The notes: generated from the letters alone by a model not told the origin. A DNA stretch of 64,000 nt from Bacillota bacterium (GCA_023387655.1 JAEWHR010000134.1:23005-87004), one strand, 5' to 3'; counted from the first letter of the stretch, positions 52,653 through 62,170 are shown. Translations and numbers: made by a program.

Positions 52653-54018
52653 TGGAAGCCTCACCGCAAAGACCTTTTTCTTGGTGTTGGTTCTCTTTCT
52701 TGTTATTTCCTTTGCAACTTATGTTTTTGTAATATTATTTTTACCATATACAAACAAAGAACAAGCACGACGCCAGTTGGATGATAAGTCAAAGGCATTA
52801 GTTTCTGAGCTTCGTATGAAAACTGCTTCTGATAGTAGCTCTGTATTGATACGTTTTATACAAGAAACAGGCGCCGATTTAGGTTTAATGAACGAAAAAC
52901 GTGAAGCCATAGATTACATCACATTCAAGAGGTCTAATGATAGGATATTAACTGGTCAGGAATACCCCTTTCGATTTGCCGATTCAAAAAAAGAATATAT
53001 TCTAACGGTGAAATTTAATACCTCGCGTTCTGAAGAAATCTCAAATGCTCTATGGCACAGTTTACCATGGATTGGAGTACTCATTATGCTTCTCTCCTTT
53101 TTTAGTGCTCTAATTTTTTCAAGATATACTACCCTCCCAATTATTCGTATGAGCAAGACTGCTGCAAATATTGCAGAATTAGATTTTAGCTGGTACTGCC
53201 CAGATCTACGAGAAGATGAAATTGGAGTTCTTGCAAAAAGCCTTAATGAGCTTTCAGATAAACTAAGCGATGCGATATCAGATTTGCAACAGAAGAATTC
53301 TTCATTACAAGATGAAATCACAATGGAAAAAGAACGTGAACGACGAAGACTCTTATTCTTTTCAGGAGTTTCCCATGAACTCAAAACTCCCATCGCCATT
53401 GTAATTGGACAGTTAGAAGGTATGAAGGCAGAAATTGGGGTATATAAGAACAAAGATAAATATCTTACCCGCTCCGCTGATATTCTCCGATCATTGGATA
53501 GCTTTATTAAAGAGATTCTTATTGTTTCACACATGGATATCTCTAATAAACACTTGTGTGAATCGGTGGATCTTTCTGATGTTTTAGCTTCTATATTAAG
53601 GGATTGCAAGGCATTGATGAAGTCAAGACAGATACAACTTGTAAACAAAATGAAACATGAAGTTATCATATCGGGTGATGCATTATTATTAAAAAAAGCT
53701 CTATTCAATGTTATCAGTAATGCAGTTATCTATTCTCCAGAAGGAGAAACGGTATGTGTTTCATTGACTCAGGAAAATAGTGAGACAATACTTGAGGTTA
53801 CCAACAGTGGCGTTCATATAGAAGATGAACATTTAACACGCCTTTTCGAAGCCTTCTATCGTGCAGAGAATCACACAGGAAGCATTGCAGGAAAGGGTAG
53901 CGGTATGGGATTATACATAACCCGAATGATATTAGAAAACCATGGAGTACCACATACCATTGAAAATCATAAGGATGGAGTGAAATTTCGCGCAGTATTT
54001 TTAACCAAACAAATTTAA
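52597..54018 (+). CDS. Sensor histidine kinase
   Basis: Two membrane helices (about 27-49 and 148-170) enclose an extracytoplasmic sensor of about 95 residues. A HAMP linker (about 185-235), H-box FSGVSHELKTPIAIVIGQLEGM near 262, N-box NVISNAVIYSPEG, and G-boxes IAGKGSGMGLYITRMIL follow. Partner of the upstream regulator. The start is uncertain: ATG 52597 and GTG 52618 both lie within the regulator gene, and neither has a strong ribosome site. Signal unknown. Confidence 0.92.
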   Translation: MITLRPFVDWAINYKKRINGSLTAKTFFLVLVLFLVISFATYVFVILFLPYTNKEQARRQLDDKSKALVSELRMKTASDSSSVLIRFIQETGADLGLMNEKREAIDYITFKRSNDRILTGQEYPFRFADSKKEYILTVKFNTSRSEEISNALWHSLPWIGVLIMLLSFFSALIFSRYTTLPIIRMSKTAANIAELDFSWYCPDLREDEIGVLAKSLNELSDKLSDAISDLQQKNSSLQDEITMEKERERRRLLFFSGVSHELKTPIAIVIGQLEGMKAEIGVYKNKDKYLTRSADILRSLDSFIKEILIVSHMDISNKHLCESVDLSDVLASILRDCKALMKSRQIQLVNKMKHEVIISGDALLLKKALFNVISNAVIYSPEGETVCVSLTQENSETILEVTNSGVHIEDEHLTRLFEAFYRAENHTGSIAGKGSGMGLYITRMILENHGVPHTIENHKDGVKFRAVFLTKQI

Positions 54019-54114
54019 GAAGATATTACAAGAATCTTAAAAGTAGATATTACTAATATTTCTGTAGATATTATCTTATTATAAAAAAATATTACATCAT
54101 TATAAAAGAAGAAA

Positions 54115-54170
54115 CTACACATAAAAAACACATTTCCTACAGCCAATCTACACATAAATCCTGATATAAT
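54115..54170 (+). promoter_or_regulatory. Direct repeats and promoter upstream of the ABC-M1 exporter operon
   Basis: CTACACATAAA occurs twice, at 54115-54125 and 54148-54158, exactly 33 bases apart (about three helical turns). TATAAT follows at 54165-54170, so the second copy takes the place of a -35 box. This arrangement suits activation by the adjacent OmpR-type regulator (inference). Confidence 0.5.
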
Positions 54171-54193
54171 CAGTTTCAAAGGAGGAATATGAT

Positions 54194-55057
54194 ATGAAAA
54201 TAGAAGTGAATGATATTACCATGATTTATCCATCGGGAAAGAAAGCTTTACAAAATATAAACGTACAGATGGAAAGCCCAAACCTTATCGGCATATTGGG
54301 ACCAAATGGTGCAGGTAAAACTACTCTGATGAAACTATTGATTGCTGGTTTGATCCCAACGAAGGGTGAAATTCTACTAGATGGGAAACCTCTTCTCTCC
54401 CAAGAAAAATTTCTTAAATCACAGCTTGGATACTTACCCCAGAGTTTTGGATTATATGATGAATTAACCGTGTGGCAGTTTCTGGACTACATGGCTGCTC
54501 TAAAAGGGGTAAAGGAAAAAAAGGTTATTGATGATGTAATGGAACGCACTAGCTTGACCAATCACAGAAAAATCCGTATCCGTAATCTATCAGGAGGACA
54601 GCGACAAAGGGTTGGAATTGCACAAGCTCTACTTGGAGATCCACTGTTTATGATATTAGATGAGCCTACCGTTGGACTTGACCCAGAGGAGCGTGTAAAA
54701 TTCCGTAACATCTTCTCTGATATGGCCAGGGATAAAATCGTCTTGCTTTCAACCCATATTGTAGAAGATGTACAGTCAATCTGCAATCGAGTGTTAGTAA
54801 TTAATGATGGCTTGATTCTGTTTGACGGTAATCCAACAGAGCTAATTTCACAGACAGAGGGACATGTAGGCATCTATTTATCTCAGTTGGGAGACTTAGT
54901 TCCTACGGGCTGTCAGATAGTATCAAAAATCAATGTTGCAAGCGGTATCCAATGCAGAATTGTAGCTAACACTCTACCTACCTTTGCTAAAAAAGTCGAA
55001 CCAACATTAGAAGACGCCTATCTCTATTGCATTGAGAAAGGGGTGCTTTCCCAATGA
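54194..55057 (+). CDS. ABC exporter ATP-binding protein
   Basis: 287 aa. Walker A GPNGAGKTT near 38, Q-loop YLPQSFGLYDELT, signature NLSGGQRQRVG, Walker B FMILDEPTVGLD, H-loop LSTHIVEDVQS. The short C-terminal region is as in peptide or bacteriocin exporters. GGAGG precedes the ATG. Overlaps the permease gene by four bases. Confidence 0.9.
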   Translation: MKIEVNDITMIYPSGKKALQNINVQMESPNLIGILGPNGAGKTTLMKLLIAGLIPTKGEILLDGKPLLSQEKFLKSQLGYLPQSFGLYDELTVWQFLDYMAALKGVKEKKVIDDVMERTSLTNHRKIRIRNLSGGQRQRVGIAQALLGDPLFMILDEPTVGLDPEERVKFRNIFSDMARDKIVLLSTHIVEDVQSICNRVLVINDGLILFDGNPTELISQTEGHVGIYLSQLGDLVPTGCQIVSKINVASGIQCRIVANTLPTFAKKVEPTLEDAYLYCIEKGVLSQ

Positions 55058-57228
55058 AGTTTCTTTCTTTGTATCGCGTAGAGCTACGGCGACTGTCACT
55101 ATCAAAATTCACCTGGGTTATTGGGTTTCTTAGCCTATGCACACCGATGCTTGGATATTCCATTTACATAACAACTAGCCCATTGCCGATGACAGGAAAA
55201 TACATAGCTAATCCCGTTCTGGCAGGAACGGTAATGGGAGCAATTTTATGGTCGGTACTTACCATGTTGGAAATGGACCGTGTGTATCGCACGAAAACAG
55301 ATATACTAATGGATTCCATATCCTCACCAATACTCATGGCTATTTCTCGTATTCTTAGCTTAATTACACTTTCGACAGTAACCATGCTACTCACTGCTCT
55401 TACATATCTGCCATACACGATAAACAAGGTAAATTATCTATTTGATATCAAGCTGTATTCTTACAGCTTTCTAATCATAATGATGCCAACATGGTGGATT
55501 TCCATCCTATTAGCCGGAGCACTTTATCAGATTACAAGAAGGCTTGAACTGACAGGGCTTCTGTATGCGGGATGCGCTTATCTAAGCGTAAGCCAGTATT
55601 ATAGCAAAGACTATTTTCCTCATTGGCTTAACCCTATCATCGTCAGCTATTCCGATGGCTTTTCTAATGCCTTCCCACTTCGTATCACACTCTATACTCG
55701 TGTTCTATGGCTGGCTTTTTCCGGAGGGATATTTACGCTGTCCTTACTCTGTCTTCGTCGATATGAAAAAAAGCTAATTGGCTCCCTCGTACGTGGCATA
55801 CGAAAACTTTATCTACCTGTAATATCTGCTTCATTACTGTGCACTTGGATTCTTCTATGGAAGTGGCAGCCCTTTGTTAATCATGCTCCCTTGGAATTTG
55901 ACCTTAGCCATTCCTCTAGCAATTACTCCACATCTGCAATGGCAACTTCTGCAAGATTTAGAATAATAGCAAGTCCTTCCGGACAGATTCACGGTATTGC
56001 TACATACACCATTAATAAATTCAAAGATTATAATGAAATCGATAGTATCTGGCTCGATCCTGGTTATAAAATACTTAGTATAACATGTAATAATGTTGAT
56101 TTAGACTTTGAGACATTAAATAATGATATAAATGATCAACGACAAACAACGTTTACACTCCCTAAAGGGACTGGACTAACACTTGTGATTGAATACAAGG
56201 GAATGCCAAAATTACTTCGTTGTTTTACTCCTTTTTCCTGGGATAATAACTCTTCTGCGGATTATGTTTCTCTTAATAACGCAAGCTCTGTTCCTTGTAA
56301 TACGAGTTTTTTTAATTATGTAGAAGCATTCGTTCAACTTGTCCTGCCCGAAAAACTTACCCCTGTTATAGAGGAACGTTTATTGAGCGATGCTACGGAT
56401 AATGGGGATGGTACAAAAACTTGGAATACCAGAGTTTCATTCGGTCAATATATTAAGATTAAAGCTTGCGATTATGCAACAATACAATTTGAGGCAGCGG
56501 GGGCTACGATTGACCTAGTATATAGCAAAAAATATGATGAAAACATGAAGAGATATAAGATACCAGAAGCAATAGCTTCCGTTATGGAATATTGTACAAC
56601 ACATCAAGGTTCTCTTTCTTTTATAAAGGAAAATAAACTTATGATGCTTCAAAGCTCCTCCACTGGGGGTGATGGTGGTAATGCAGGGAAAGGATATGTG
56701 GAATGGAGTGAATATATCTTTACTGATAATAATCTAAATGACCCATTAAAAGGCGCTGGCGCAGACGAAGTATTTGCACATGAAATCATCCATCAGTGGT
56801 GGGGAGGACTTGGTGTTGAGTGTGGTTTCGAAGATACTTGGTCCAGCGAAGGTATGACCGTGTATACCACTTACAGACTGATGAAAGAAAAATACGGTGC
56901 CCTATATGCGAAGCAAAATTATATCGATGTGTGGCAAGATGCCGTGGATGCTCAAAATCGGAGCTATTATTACCGTCATCCAGAGTCCCTTGATAAGTTA
57001 CCTGAAAAATATCAGGTGCAATTATCAATGCAAGCTTTAGAAATCAACCAATACTGCCGAATGCCTTTGATGATTTTAAAAGCCGAGCAGCTTGTAGGCG
57101 GTGAGGATAAGTTTGATGATATACTAAAATTCATTCAGCAAAATTATGCACAGAGTGGAATGATCTTCACATATCAGGATTTTCTGGCTGCATGTAATCT
57201 GCGAGAGGAGGATCTAACCCTTGAATAA
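55054..57228 (+). CDS. ABC-2 permease fused to an M1-family zinc peptidase domain
   Basis: 724 aa. Residues 1-270 hold about six or seven membrane helices of an ABC-2 type permease. After a further helix (about 258-275), the C-terminal part (about 290-724) has the M1 gluzincin motif: HEIIHQWWG with H576, E577 and H580, and E599 nineteen residues after the second His (HEXXH-x18-E). The usual N-terminal beta-sandwich is reduced and the GAMEN motif is not obvious. The peptidase part would face outside. Fusions of this kind are known in some Firmicutes and Bacteroidetes, with unclear role. It overlaps the next gene by eight bases. Confidence 0.86.
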   Translation: MKFLSLYRVELRRLSLSKFTWVIGFLSLCTPMLGYSIYITTSPLPMTGKYIANPVLAGTVMGAILWSVLTMLEMDRVYRTKTDILMDSISSPILMAISRILSLITLSTVTMLLTALTYLPYTINKVNYLFDIKLYSYSFLIIMMPTWWISILLAGALYQITRRLELTGLLYAGCAYLSVSQYYSKDYFPHWLNPIIVSYSDGFSNAFPLRITLYTRVLWLAFSGGIFTLSLLCLRRYEKKLIGSLVRGIRKLYLPVISASLLCTWILLWKWQPFVNHAPLEFDLSHSSSNYSTSAMATSARFRIIASPSGQIHGIATYTINKFKDYNEIDSIWLDPGYKILSITCNNVDLDFETLNNDINDQRQTTFTLPKGTGLTLVIEYKGMPKLLRCFTPFSWDNNSSADYVSLNNASSVPCNTSFFNYVEAFVQLVLPEKLTPVIEERLLSDATDNGDGTKTWNTRVSFGQYIKIKACDYATIQFEAAGATIDLVYSKKYDENMKRYKIPEAIASVMEYCTTHQGSLSFIKENKLMMLQSSSTGGDGGNAGKGYVEWSEYIFTDNNLNDPLKGAGADEVFAHEIIHQWWGGLGVECGFEDTWSSEGMTVYTTYRLMKEKYGALYAKQNYIDVWQDAVDAQNRSYYYRHPESLDKLPEKYQVQLSMQALEINQYCRMPLMILKAEQLVGGEDKFDDILKFIQQNYAQSGMIFTYQDFLAACNLREEDLTLE

Positions 57229-57955
57229 AATTTTTCGATATGAGTTAAAGCGCCTTTTATGGAATAAGTTTTTTATCGCATTATTGATCATTAATGGATT
57301 ATATGCATGGTATCTTCTCAGCACCGATATCATTGCTGGGGTCGCCTACACCGCACCCTTTTCTCCCTGGAGTTTTGGGGCTTATGTGGCTAAGACAATG
57401 CCAATCTCCATATTAACTCTCTTGTTTTTCCTTACCTTTTACCATTCTAAAAAAGAAAAGCAAGTGGAGGTACTAACCACCGCTACTCCCGTTAATCCAA
57501 TTCATTACACCCTAGTTAGATGCAGTACAGTGGCCATTTGCTTCCTAATTATCAATGTACTAGTGATTGGATTAAGTGTTTATTTCTATATCTCATACTT
57601 TGATTATAGAAACTTTACTTTATTTATTATTCCAGCGCTAATGATATTGCTACCATGCTTTGTTTTTGCCATTGGCCTTGGTAATCTTGCGGGGCGAATT
57701 CATCTAGGAGTGCTTTATGCCCTAATGCCTATAACACTAATAATAGGATTTGCAGGAATTAATAGCCCCCTGGATTTCTTTGGAGCCGGATACTTTAGCA
57801 ATTATCCGATATCATTGCCTTTAGGTGCGGATGGAGAACCAGCCTTTATCGTCGGTACCGGATTTTTAATAGCGAGAATGATGTATCTTATGATTGGCAT
57901 GATACTACTGTTAATTTCCATTCGTACTTATAAACGGAAAGCTCAAAAAGCATAA
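57221..57955 (+). CDS. ABC-2 type permease subunit
   Basis: 244 aa with six predicted helices and little else: MNKIFRYELKRLLWNKFFIALLI at the start is the typical ABC-2 N-terminus. Probably the second transmembrane half with the M1 fusion protein. No peptidase motif. Last gene of the operon. Confidence 0.82.
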   Translation: MNKIFRYELKRLLWNKFFIALLIINGLYAWYLLSTDIIAGVAYTAPFSPWSFGAYVAKTMPISILTLLFFLTFYHSKKEKQVEVLTTATPVNPIHYTLVRCSTVAICFLIINVLVIGLSVYFYISYFDYRNFTLFIIPALMILLPCFVFAIGLGNLAGRIHLGVLYALMPITLIIGFAGINSPLDFFGAGYFSNYPISLPLGADGEPAFIVGTGFLIARMMYLMIGMILLLISIRTYKRKAQKA

Positions 57956-57958
57956 TCA

Positions 57959-58062
57959 GAACAAAGTGGCTTCGCCACTCTATGCTCCGCGAATCAACAA
58001 ACTCAGGGCGATGCTACTTTGTCGCGCCGAAGCTTCAGCGGAGTGCGCATCCCTCGGAGAGT
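57959..58062. repeat. 104-bp structured GC-rich repeat, copy 2
   Basis: Same orientation and length as copy 1 (5687-5790), with 5 substitutions. The change in the GCCACTTTGT arm (to GCTACTTTGT) leaves a G-U pair if transcribed on the plus strand, so the long stem is preserved. It lies in a convergent gap between the exporter and the peptidase gene. Confidence 0.85.
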
Positions 58063-58113
58063 TTATTTATTAATGGAGATTACTCGCGTAGTAATCTCCT
58101 ATTAATAAATAAA
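58062..58113. repeat. AT-rich tail hairpin attached to repeat copy 2
   Basis: TTTATTTATTAA + GGAGATTAC pairs with GTAATCTCC + TTAATAAATAAA (one small asymmetry). Sequence differs wholly from the tail of copy 1, yet both form long perfect stems at the same place relative to the body. Confidence 0.75.
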
Positions 58114-58150
58114 GAATTGACCAGATAGAAAATATCTTGGTCAATTCTTT
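58111..58150. terminator. Terminator between the convergent exporter and peptidase genes
   Basis: AAAGAATTGACCA (58111-58123) pairs with TGGTCAATTCTTT (58138-58150) with inner AGATA/ATATCT. Read on the minus strand it ends the peptidase gene and runs directly into the tail hairpin. Confidence 0.82.
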
Positions 58151-58173
58151 CACGTAATGAATCCTATCTATTA

Positions 58174-59154
58174 TTACTTATATTTCTCAAGGAATTGTTC
58201 TATAAATACAAAAGATTTTGGTGCATTTTTCTTTGTTAATTCTGGATTGATAAAGTAATTTTGAAATGTCTCTGCAAAATACTCCGTTGCAGAGCTTGTG
58301 AAGTATTTCGATAAGCCAGATGCTGCACTTTCTTCATTATAAATATCATTAAACCCTTCCGTAAACGACTGATAGTTATTCATAGCATCTAATGCATGAC
58401 CTATCTCATGTAAAGTACAGGAATCAATCGAGTATTCATCATTTTTGATGTATATTCTCTTCTTATAATAAATTGTTAGTCCTATCGTGTTTTCAACTCC
58501 ACTATGATACACTTTTTCTAAATTTCTTGGCGTTATAATCAGGTACCATTTATCCTTATTTAATGCTTCTAAAGCTTTCTCTGGTAATAGTCGTAAATAC
58601 TCCATTGTTTGATCTGCCCATTTTTCACTGGAACCATCTTCTAACCAAATGGTATAACCTTCATATGCCTTTTTTCTCTTTGGAAGTTCATAAATATCAA
58701 AACCTCCTAATTTTTCTACTTTCTGTTCTAACTCTTTGATATAGATTTGATTTTCATATAACGTTTCAGGATTATACCCTAGAAAATAATTATAACTTTC
58801 TAGAATCCTACTCATATTTAAATTCTGATTTGTTATTTCCTCGATTTCATCTGTCTGCTCTTGAATTTGTTGTTTCAGTAATGACTGCTCTCGAGTTAGT
58901 TCTTCTGTTTGACTCTTTAGATTCTCGTTTGTAGCCTGTATTGTTTGATTTTCTAAGGTTAATCGATTATTTTCATCCTCTAATCCTTCCAACCTACTAA
59001 TCTCATTGTCACGTACCTTAATTGCATCATAGGCAAATACTAGTTGTTCACTATTGTTGTCAATCATATGATTTAAATATAGTAACGTGATAATATTGGT
59101 TGTTGTGAGTGTAAAAACTACAAGAAATAAAATCAGAATCTTATTTTTTCTCAT
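58174..59154 (-). CDS. Membrane-anchored coiled-coil zinc metallopeptidase (lethal-factor-like)
   Basis: About 326 aa. An N-terminal anchor helix (KILILFLVVFTLTTTNIITLLYL), then an extended coiled coil (about 35-125), then a domain of about 200 residues with LHEIGHALDAM (HEIGH at 249-253) and a downstream SATEYFAETFQNYF glutamate. This resembles anthrax lethal-factor-type peptidase domains (M34-like); the match is by motif only. AGGGGG marks ATG 59154 rather than 59208. It starts 10 bases after the GH26 stop, so the two are co-transcribed. Probably faces the wall; substrate unknown. Confidence 0.78.
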   Translation of the reverse strand: MRKNKILILFLVVFTLTTTNIITLLYLNHMIDNNSEQLVFAYDAIKVRDNEISRLEGLEDENNRLTLENQTIQATNENLKSQTEELTREQSLLKQQIQEQTDEIEEITNQNLNMSRILESYNYFLGYNPETLYENQIYIKELEQKVEKLGGFDIYELPKRKKAYEGYTIWLEDGSSEKWADQTMEYLRLLPEKALEALNKDKWYLIITPRNLEKVYHSGVENTIGLTIYYKKRIYIKNDEYSIDSCTLHEIGHALDAMNNYQSFTEGFNDIYNEESAASGLSKYFTSSATEYFAETFQNYFINPELTKKNAPKSFVFIEQFLEKYK

Positions 59155-59164
59155 AACAAGCCCC

Positions 59165-60157
59165 CTAGATAATTGTTTGGCACTCGTATAGCTTTGGTAA
59201 TTTATCAAGTGTTATCGCATAGGAATCATGATATGCTAAGTAAAGTTCTTCCTTTGAGGTATACTGATCGCTTCCACCAAATTCGTTGGACCATGTCATA
59301 TAATAAGACCATGGAACTCTACTTTTTGATAGATCCGTGACACTTGGAATTGTTCCGATTTCTGCAAGAGCGCAAAGCTTCTTTGTTGGTGTAATTTGAA
59401 TTAGCTCTTTATACTCTTTTGCTCGGTCTGTATGCTCATGGGCTGGTGGATACAAATCCCTAGATATAATATCAACATATGCATCCCCCACATACCCCTC
59501 TTTTTTAGGACAATTCCAAACCCAAATTAAATTGTCTAATTTATGTACAGTATTATAATGCTCATACATGAGCTGATATAATTTACTCGCAACCTGCATT
59601 CCTTTTGCACTCCACCAAAACCAGTTTCCTTCAGATTCATGGAATGGGCGCCATAATATAGGAATATTAGCATCACGGAAAGATTTTAAGTGATTTGCCA
59701 TGACATCCATATCGAAATAAAATGCAATACGCTCTTTGGTTCCCTCCTCCAATACTTTACTTGCATCAAAGTCTGAGTTTACAGTATAAAAACCTTTATT
59801 TCTATTATAGAGTGGGGAGAACCAATGCCATGTAAATGTTATTAAACCCTGATGTCTTTTAGCAAAAGCCATCGCTGTTTCTAACGTTCCTTCATTCTCA
59901 TAAATTTCTTTTCTGCAGTCCTCATCACAGGTATCATATGAAATATTGGGTGAATAACTTAATAATTCAAATCCACATAACGCTGGAAGTTTCCCCGTTA
60001 TCTGCTGGATATAGTAAAGTTCCTTTTGATCTTTTGTCTGTGTATGCTGACCTGTTATTATGCCTCTTCCTTCCATCTCATTTAAGTAATTCAGTACCGT
60101 AATAACTTCTTTGGATGCATTTGGATTACAAGGCAGACTACAATTCTTTCTCTCCAT
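59165..60157 (-). CDS. Glycoside hydrolase family 26 protein, probable intracellular mannanase-type
   Basis: 330 aa. GH26 motifs: GIITGQHTQ at the first strand, acid/base E174 in WRPFHESEGNWFWW, nucleophile E266 in ALAEIGTIP, and a DLYPP segment. Family members hydrolyse beta-1,4-mannan or related bonds. No signal peptide or carbohydrate-binding module, so the protein appears cytosolic and may act on imported mannooligosaccharides. GGAAGG precedes the ATG. In one operon with the metallopeptidase, an odd pairing. Confidence 0.88.
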   Translation of the reverse strand: MERKNCSLPCNPNASKEVITVLNYLNEMEGRGIITGQHTQTKDQKELYYIQQITGKLPALCGFELLSYSPNISYDTCDEDCRKEIYENEGTLETAMAFAKRHQGLITFTWHWFSPLYNRNKGFYTVNSDFDASKVLEEGTKERIAFYFDMDVMANHLKSFRDANIPILWRPFHESEGNWFWWSAKGMQVASKLYQLMYEHYNTVHKLDNLIWVWNCPKKEGYVGDAYVDIISRDLYPPAHEHTDRAKEYKELIQITPTKKLCALAEIGTIPSVTDLSKSRVPWSYYMTWSNEFGGSDQYTSKEELYLAYHDSYAITLDKLPKLYECQTII

Positions 60158-60253
60158 GTGATTTCCTTCCTATCTTTTATTGTACGAGATTACTACATGA
60201 AACGCAATGACTTATCTCATCGAAAGAAATTGCTTTTTGTAAAAGCAATGATT

Positions 60254-61276
60254 TTATCCTAATAATATCAATTCACATAATTGAGAATAGGTTATTCCTA
60301 TCGCCGCTGCTTCTTGAGGTAGCAAACTAGTCGGAGTCATTCCTGGTAACGTATTTGCCTCAAGACAATAAAAGCTCCCATCATCTTTTAATAAAAAATC
60401 TACTCTAGAATAGAAGCCAAGCTGTAAAATCTCATGGACTTTAAGTGCTGCCTCCGAAATCTTAGCACTTATCTCCTCCTCTAACTGTGCAGGACAAATT
60501 TCCACGGCCATCCCTGCTTGATATTTATTCGTATAATCGTAGAATCCTGTTTTTGGAATAATCTCAATTAATGGAAGAGCTTTTTGATCTAATATTCCAA
60601 CCGAAAACTCTCTTCCTACTATAAGTTCCTCAATTAGTACTTTATGTTCATACTTCTTTGCATAGTCAAGAGCAGCCCCTAACTCCTCCTGGCTTCTTAC
60701 TATGGAAACTCCAACACTGGACCCGCAGCTTAAAGGCTTAATTACACATGGGACCATTAGAGTTTTTTCTAATTGATGATTCTTTGTTAAGTCTGCTACG
60801 ATATACTCCGGAGTCTCTACCCCATGATTTTGCATTACACTTTTAGATACTCCTTTATCCATAGCAAGTAAGCTTCCAATATACCCACTTCCGGTATAGG
60901 ATATTCCATAAATATCAAACATTGCCTGTAACTGTCCATTTTCACCAATAGAACCATGTAGCGCAAAAAATACTTTATCCGCATACTGGCATATGGAAAG
61001 GACATTCTCTCCAACCAAACAATCACCATTCCCGGAAATCTGCTTTAGTTCCATAAGATCAGGTTCCTCTTTTGGAACTTGATATCGATATGGATTTTGA
61101 TCCTCCAGTTTACGAAATAGAGATTTAAAATCAATAACATCCTTAACACCTAGATATAAGTCAAGTAACAATACTTCGTAACCCTTTTCCATGAGTGCAT
61201 TCGCAATTTTACTACCAGAACTTAATGATACCTCTCTTTCCGGACTTAACCCTCCGGCCAATACTACTACCTTCAT
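60254..61276 (-). CDS. ddl: D-alanine--D-alanine ligase
   Basis: Makes D-Ala-D-Ala for peptidoglycan. 340 aa ATP-grasp enzyme: LAGGLSPEREVSLSSG, ALHGSIGENGQLQAMFDIYGISYTGSG, KPLSCGSSVGVS, EELIVGREFSVGIL and EANTLPGMTPTSLLPQEAAAIG. A SIGENG loop in place of the usual GxxGEDG is a mild variation, so D-Ala-D-Lac ligase activity is not ruled out. AAGGG precedes the ATG. Located apart from murF. Confidence 0.9.
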   Translation of the reverse strand: MKVVVLAGGLSPEREVSLSSGSKIANALMEKGYEVLLLDLYLGVKDVIDFKSLFRKLEDQNPYRYQVPKEEPDLMELKQISGNGDCLVGENVLSICQYADKVFFALHGSIGENGQLQAMFDIYGISYTGSGYIGSLLAMDKGVSKSVMQNHGVETPEYIVADLTKNHQLEKTLMVPCVIKPLSCGSSVGVSIVRSQEELGAALDYAKKYEHKVLIEELIVGREFSVGILDQKALPLIEIIPKTGFYDYTNKYQAGMAVEICPAQLEEEISAKISEAALKVHEILQLGFYSRVDFLLKDDGSFYCLEANTLPGMTPTSLLPQEAAAIGITYSQLCELILLG

Positions 61277-61448
61277 CTCATACCCTTTCTATGAAACATT
61301 ATTATTGAGGTAAATTATACCATATAGAATGGAATTGATAAATTTATTTTCTTGACTTTTTAAAGTTTCTTACTATTATTGGATAAAAGCAGAAAAAAGT
61401 TTTATCTTACAATGTGTGTCTAGATTAATCCAATAAAGATAAACGAAA

Positions 61449-61500
61449 AAGAACACCGGTCCCTCATAAAACTTAGTGTCTATGAGTTGCCGGTATTCTT
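61449..61500 (-). terminator. Terminator of the oxygen-defence run
   Basis: AAGAATACCGG pairs with CCGGTGTTCTT with an inner CTCATA/TATGAG pairing and TTTTT follows on the minus strand. Confidence 0.82.
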
Positions 61501-61552
61501 ATTTACGTTTTATATTCCATGACAAGGATACTACTTAAGCTTTTCCATTTAC

Positions 61553-62170
61553 TTATAATTTACGAAAATAACTAGCATCCTTACCACACACTGGACAAAT
61601 AAAATCCTCTGGTAAACTATCCGATTCTTCAATATATCCGCATACCGTACATTGATATCCTGTTGCCCCCTCCTGATAAGAAGGTGCATTCTTTGGTGTG
61701 GTACCACCTTTTTTTGAGTGATAATCTGCATAGGTAAGAGGAGCTTCCTCTGATATTACGTTAGCATCTATTACCTCTCCTATGCATATGACATGACTTC
61801 CAACATCAAATGATTCACTTAATCTACATGAAAACTGTGCTACGATGCCTTCGGTTGGATAAGGATTTTTATTTTCATCCAATTCATAAGCAATTGTATT
61901 AAACTTATCCCTATCCCTGCTGCTACAAAATCCAAAGAGCTTAATTAATTCAAGGTCTACCTCTTCCTTAAGCACAACTGCGCTAAAAGACCCTGCTTCT
62001 TTTATCACCTTTAACGTATCATTCTCTTTATTCAGGGCTATCGAAAGTTTCATAGGAGAGGACGTAACCTGTACAAGAGTATTAATTACACATCCTGCTT
62101 TATGATCATTTCCTTGCGCTGAAACTATATAAACCCCATAACTTATTTTACGTAATGCATTATTGTCCAT
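61553..62170 (-). CDS. hrb: High-molecular-weight rubredoxin (flavin reductase-like plus rubredoxin)
   Basis: 205 aa. Residues 1-150 are a flavin reductase-like FMN domain (KISYGVYIVSAQG, GCVINTLVQVTSSPMKLSIALN, FGFCSSRDRDKF). Residues about 168-205 are a rubredoxin: YQCTVCGY and ICPVCGK give four cysteines for iron. In anaerobes such proteins pass electrons from NAD(P)H to rubrerythrin or flavodiiron oxygen reductases (family). Downstream of DUF1540 and rubrerythrin genes. Confidence 0.9.
   Translation of the reverse strand: MDNNALRKISYGVYIVSAQGNDHKAGCVINTLVQVTSSPMKLSIALNKENDTLKVIKEAGSFSAVVLKEEVDLELIKLFGFCSSRDRDKFNTIAYELDENKNPYPTEGIVAQFSCRLSESFDVGSHVICIGEVIDANVISEEAPLTYADYHSKKGGTTPKNAPSYQEGATGYQCTVCGYIEESDSLPEDFICPVCGKDASYFRKL

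Noticed and set aside
52956..53708. 250-codon minus-strand ORF inside the histidine kinase gene
   Set aside because: Lies wholly antisense to a well-supported kinase with all motifs; composition is that of a shadow frame.
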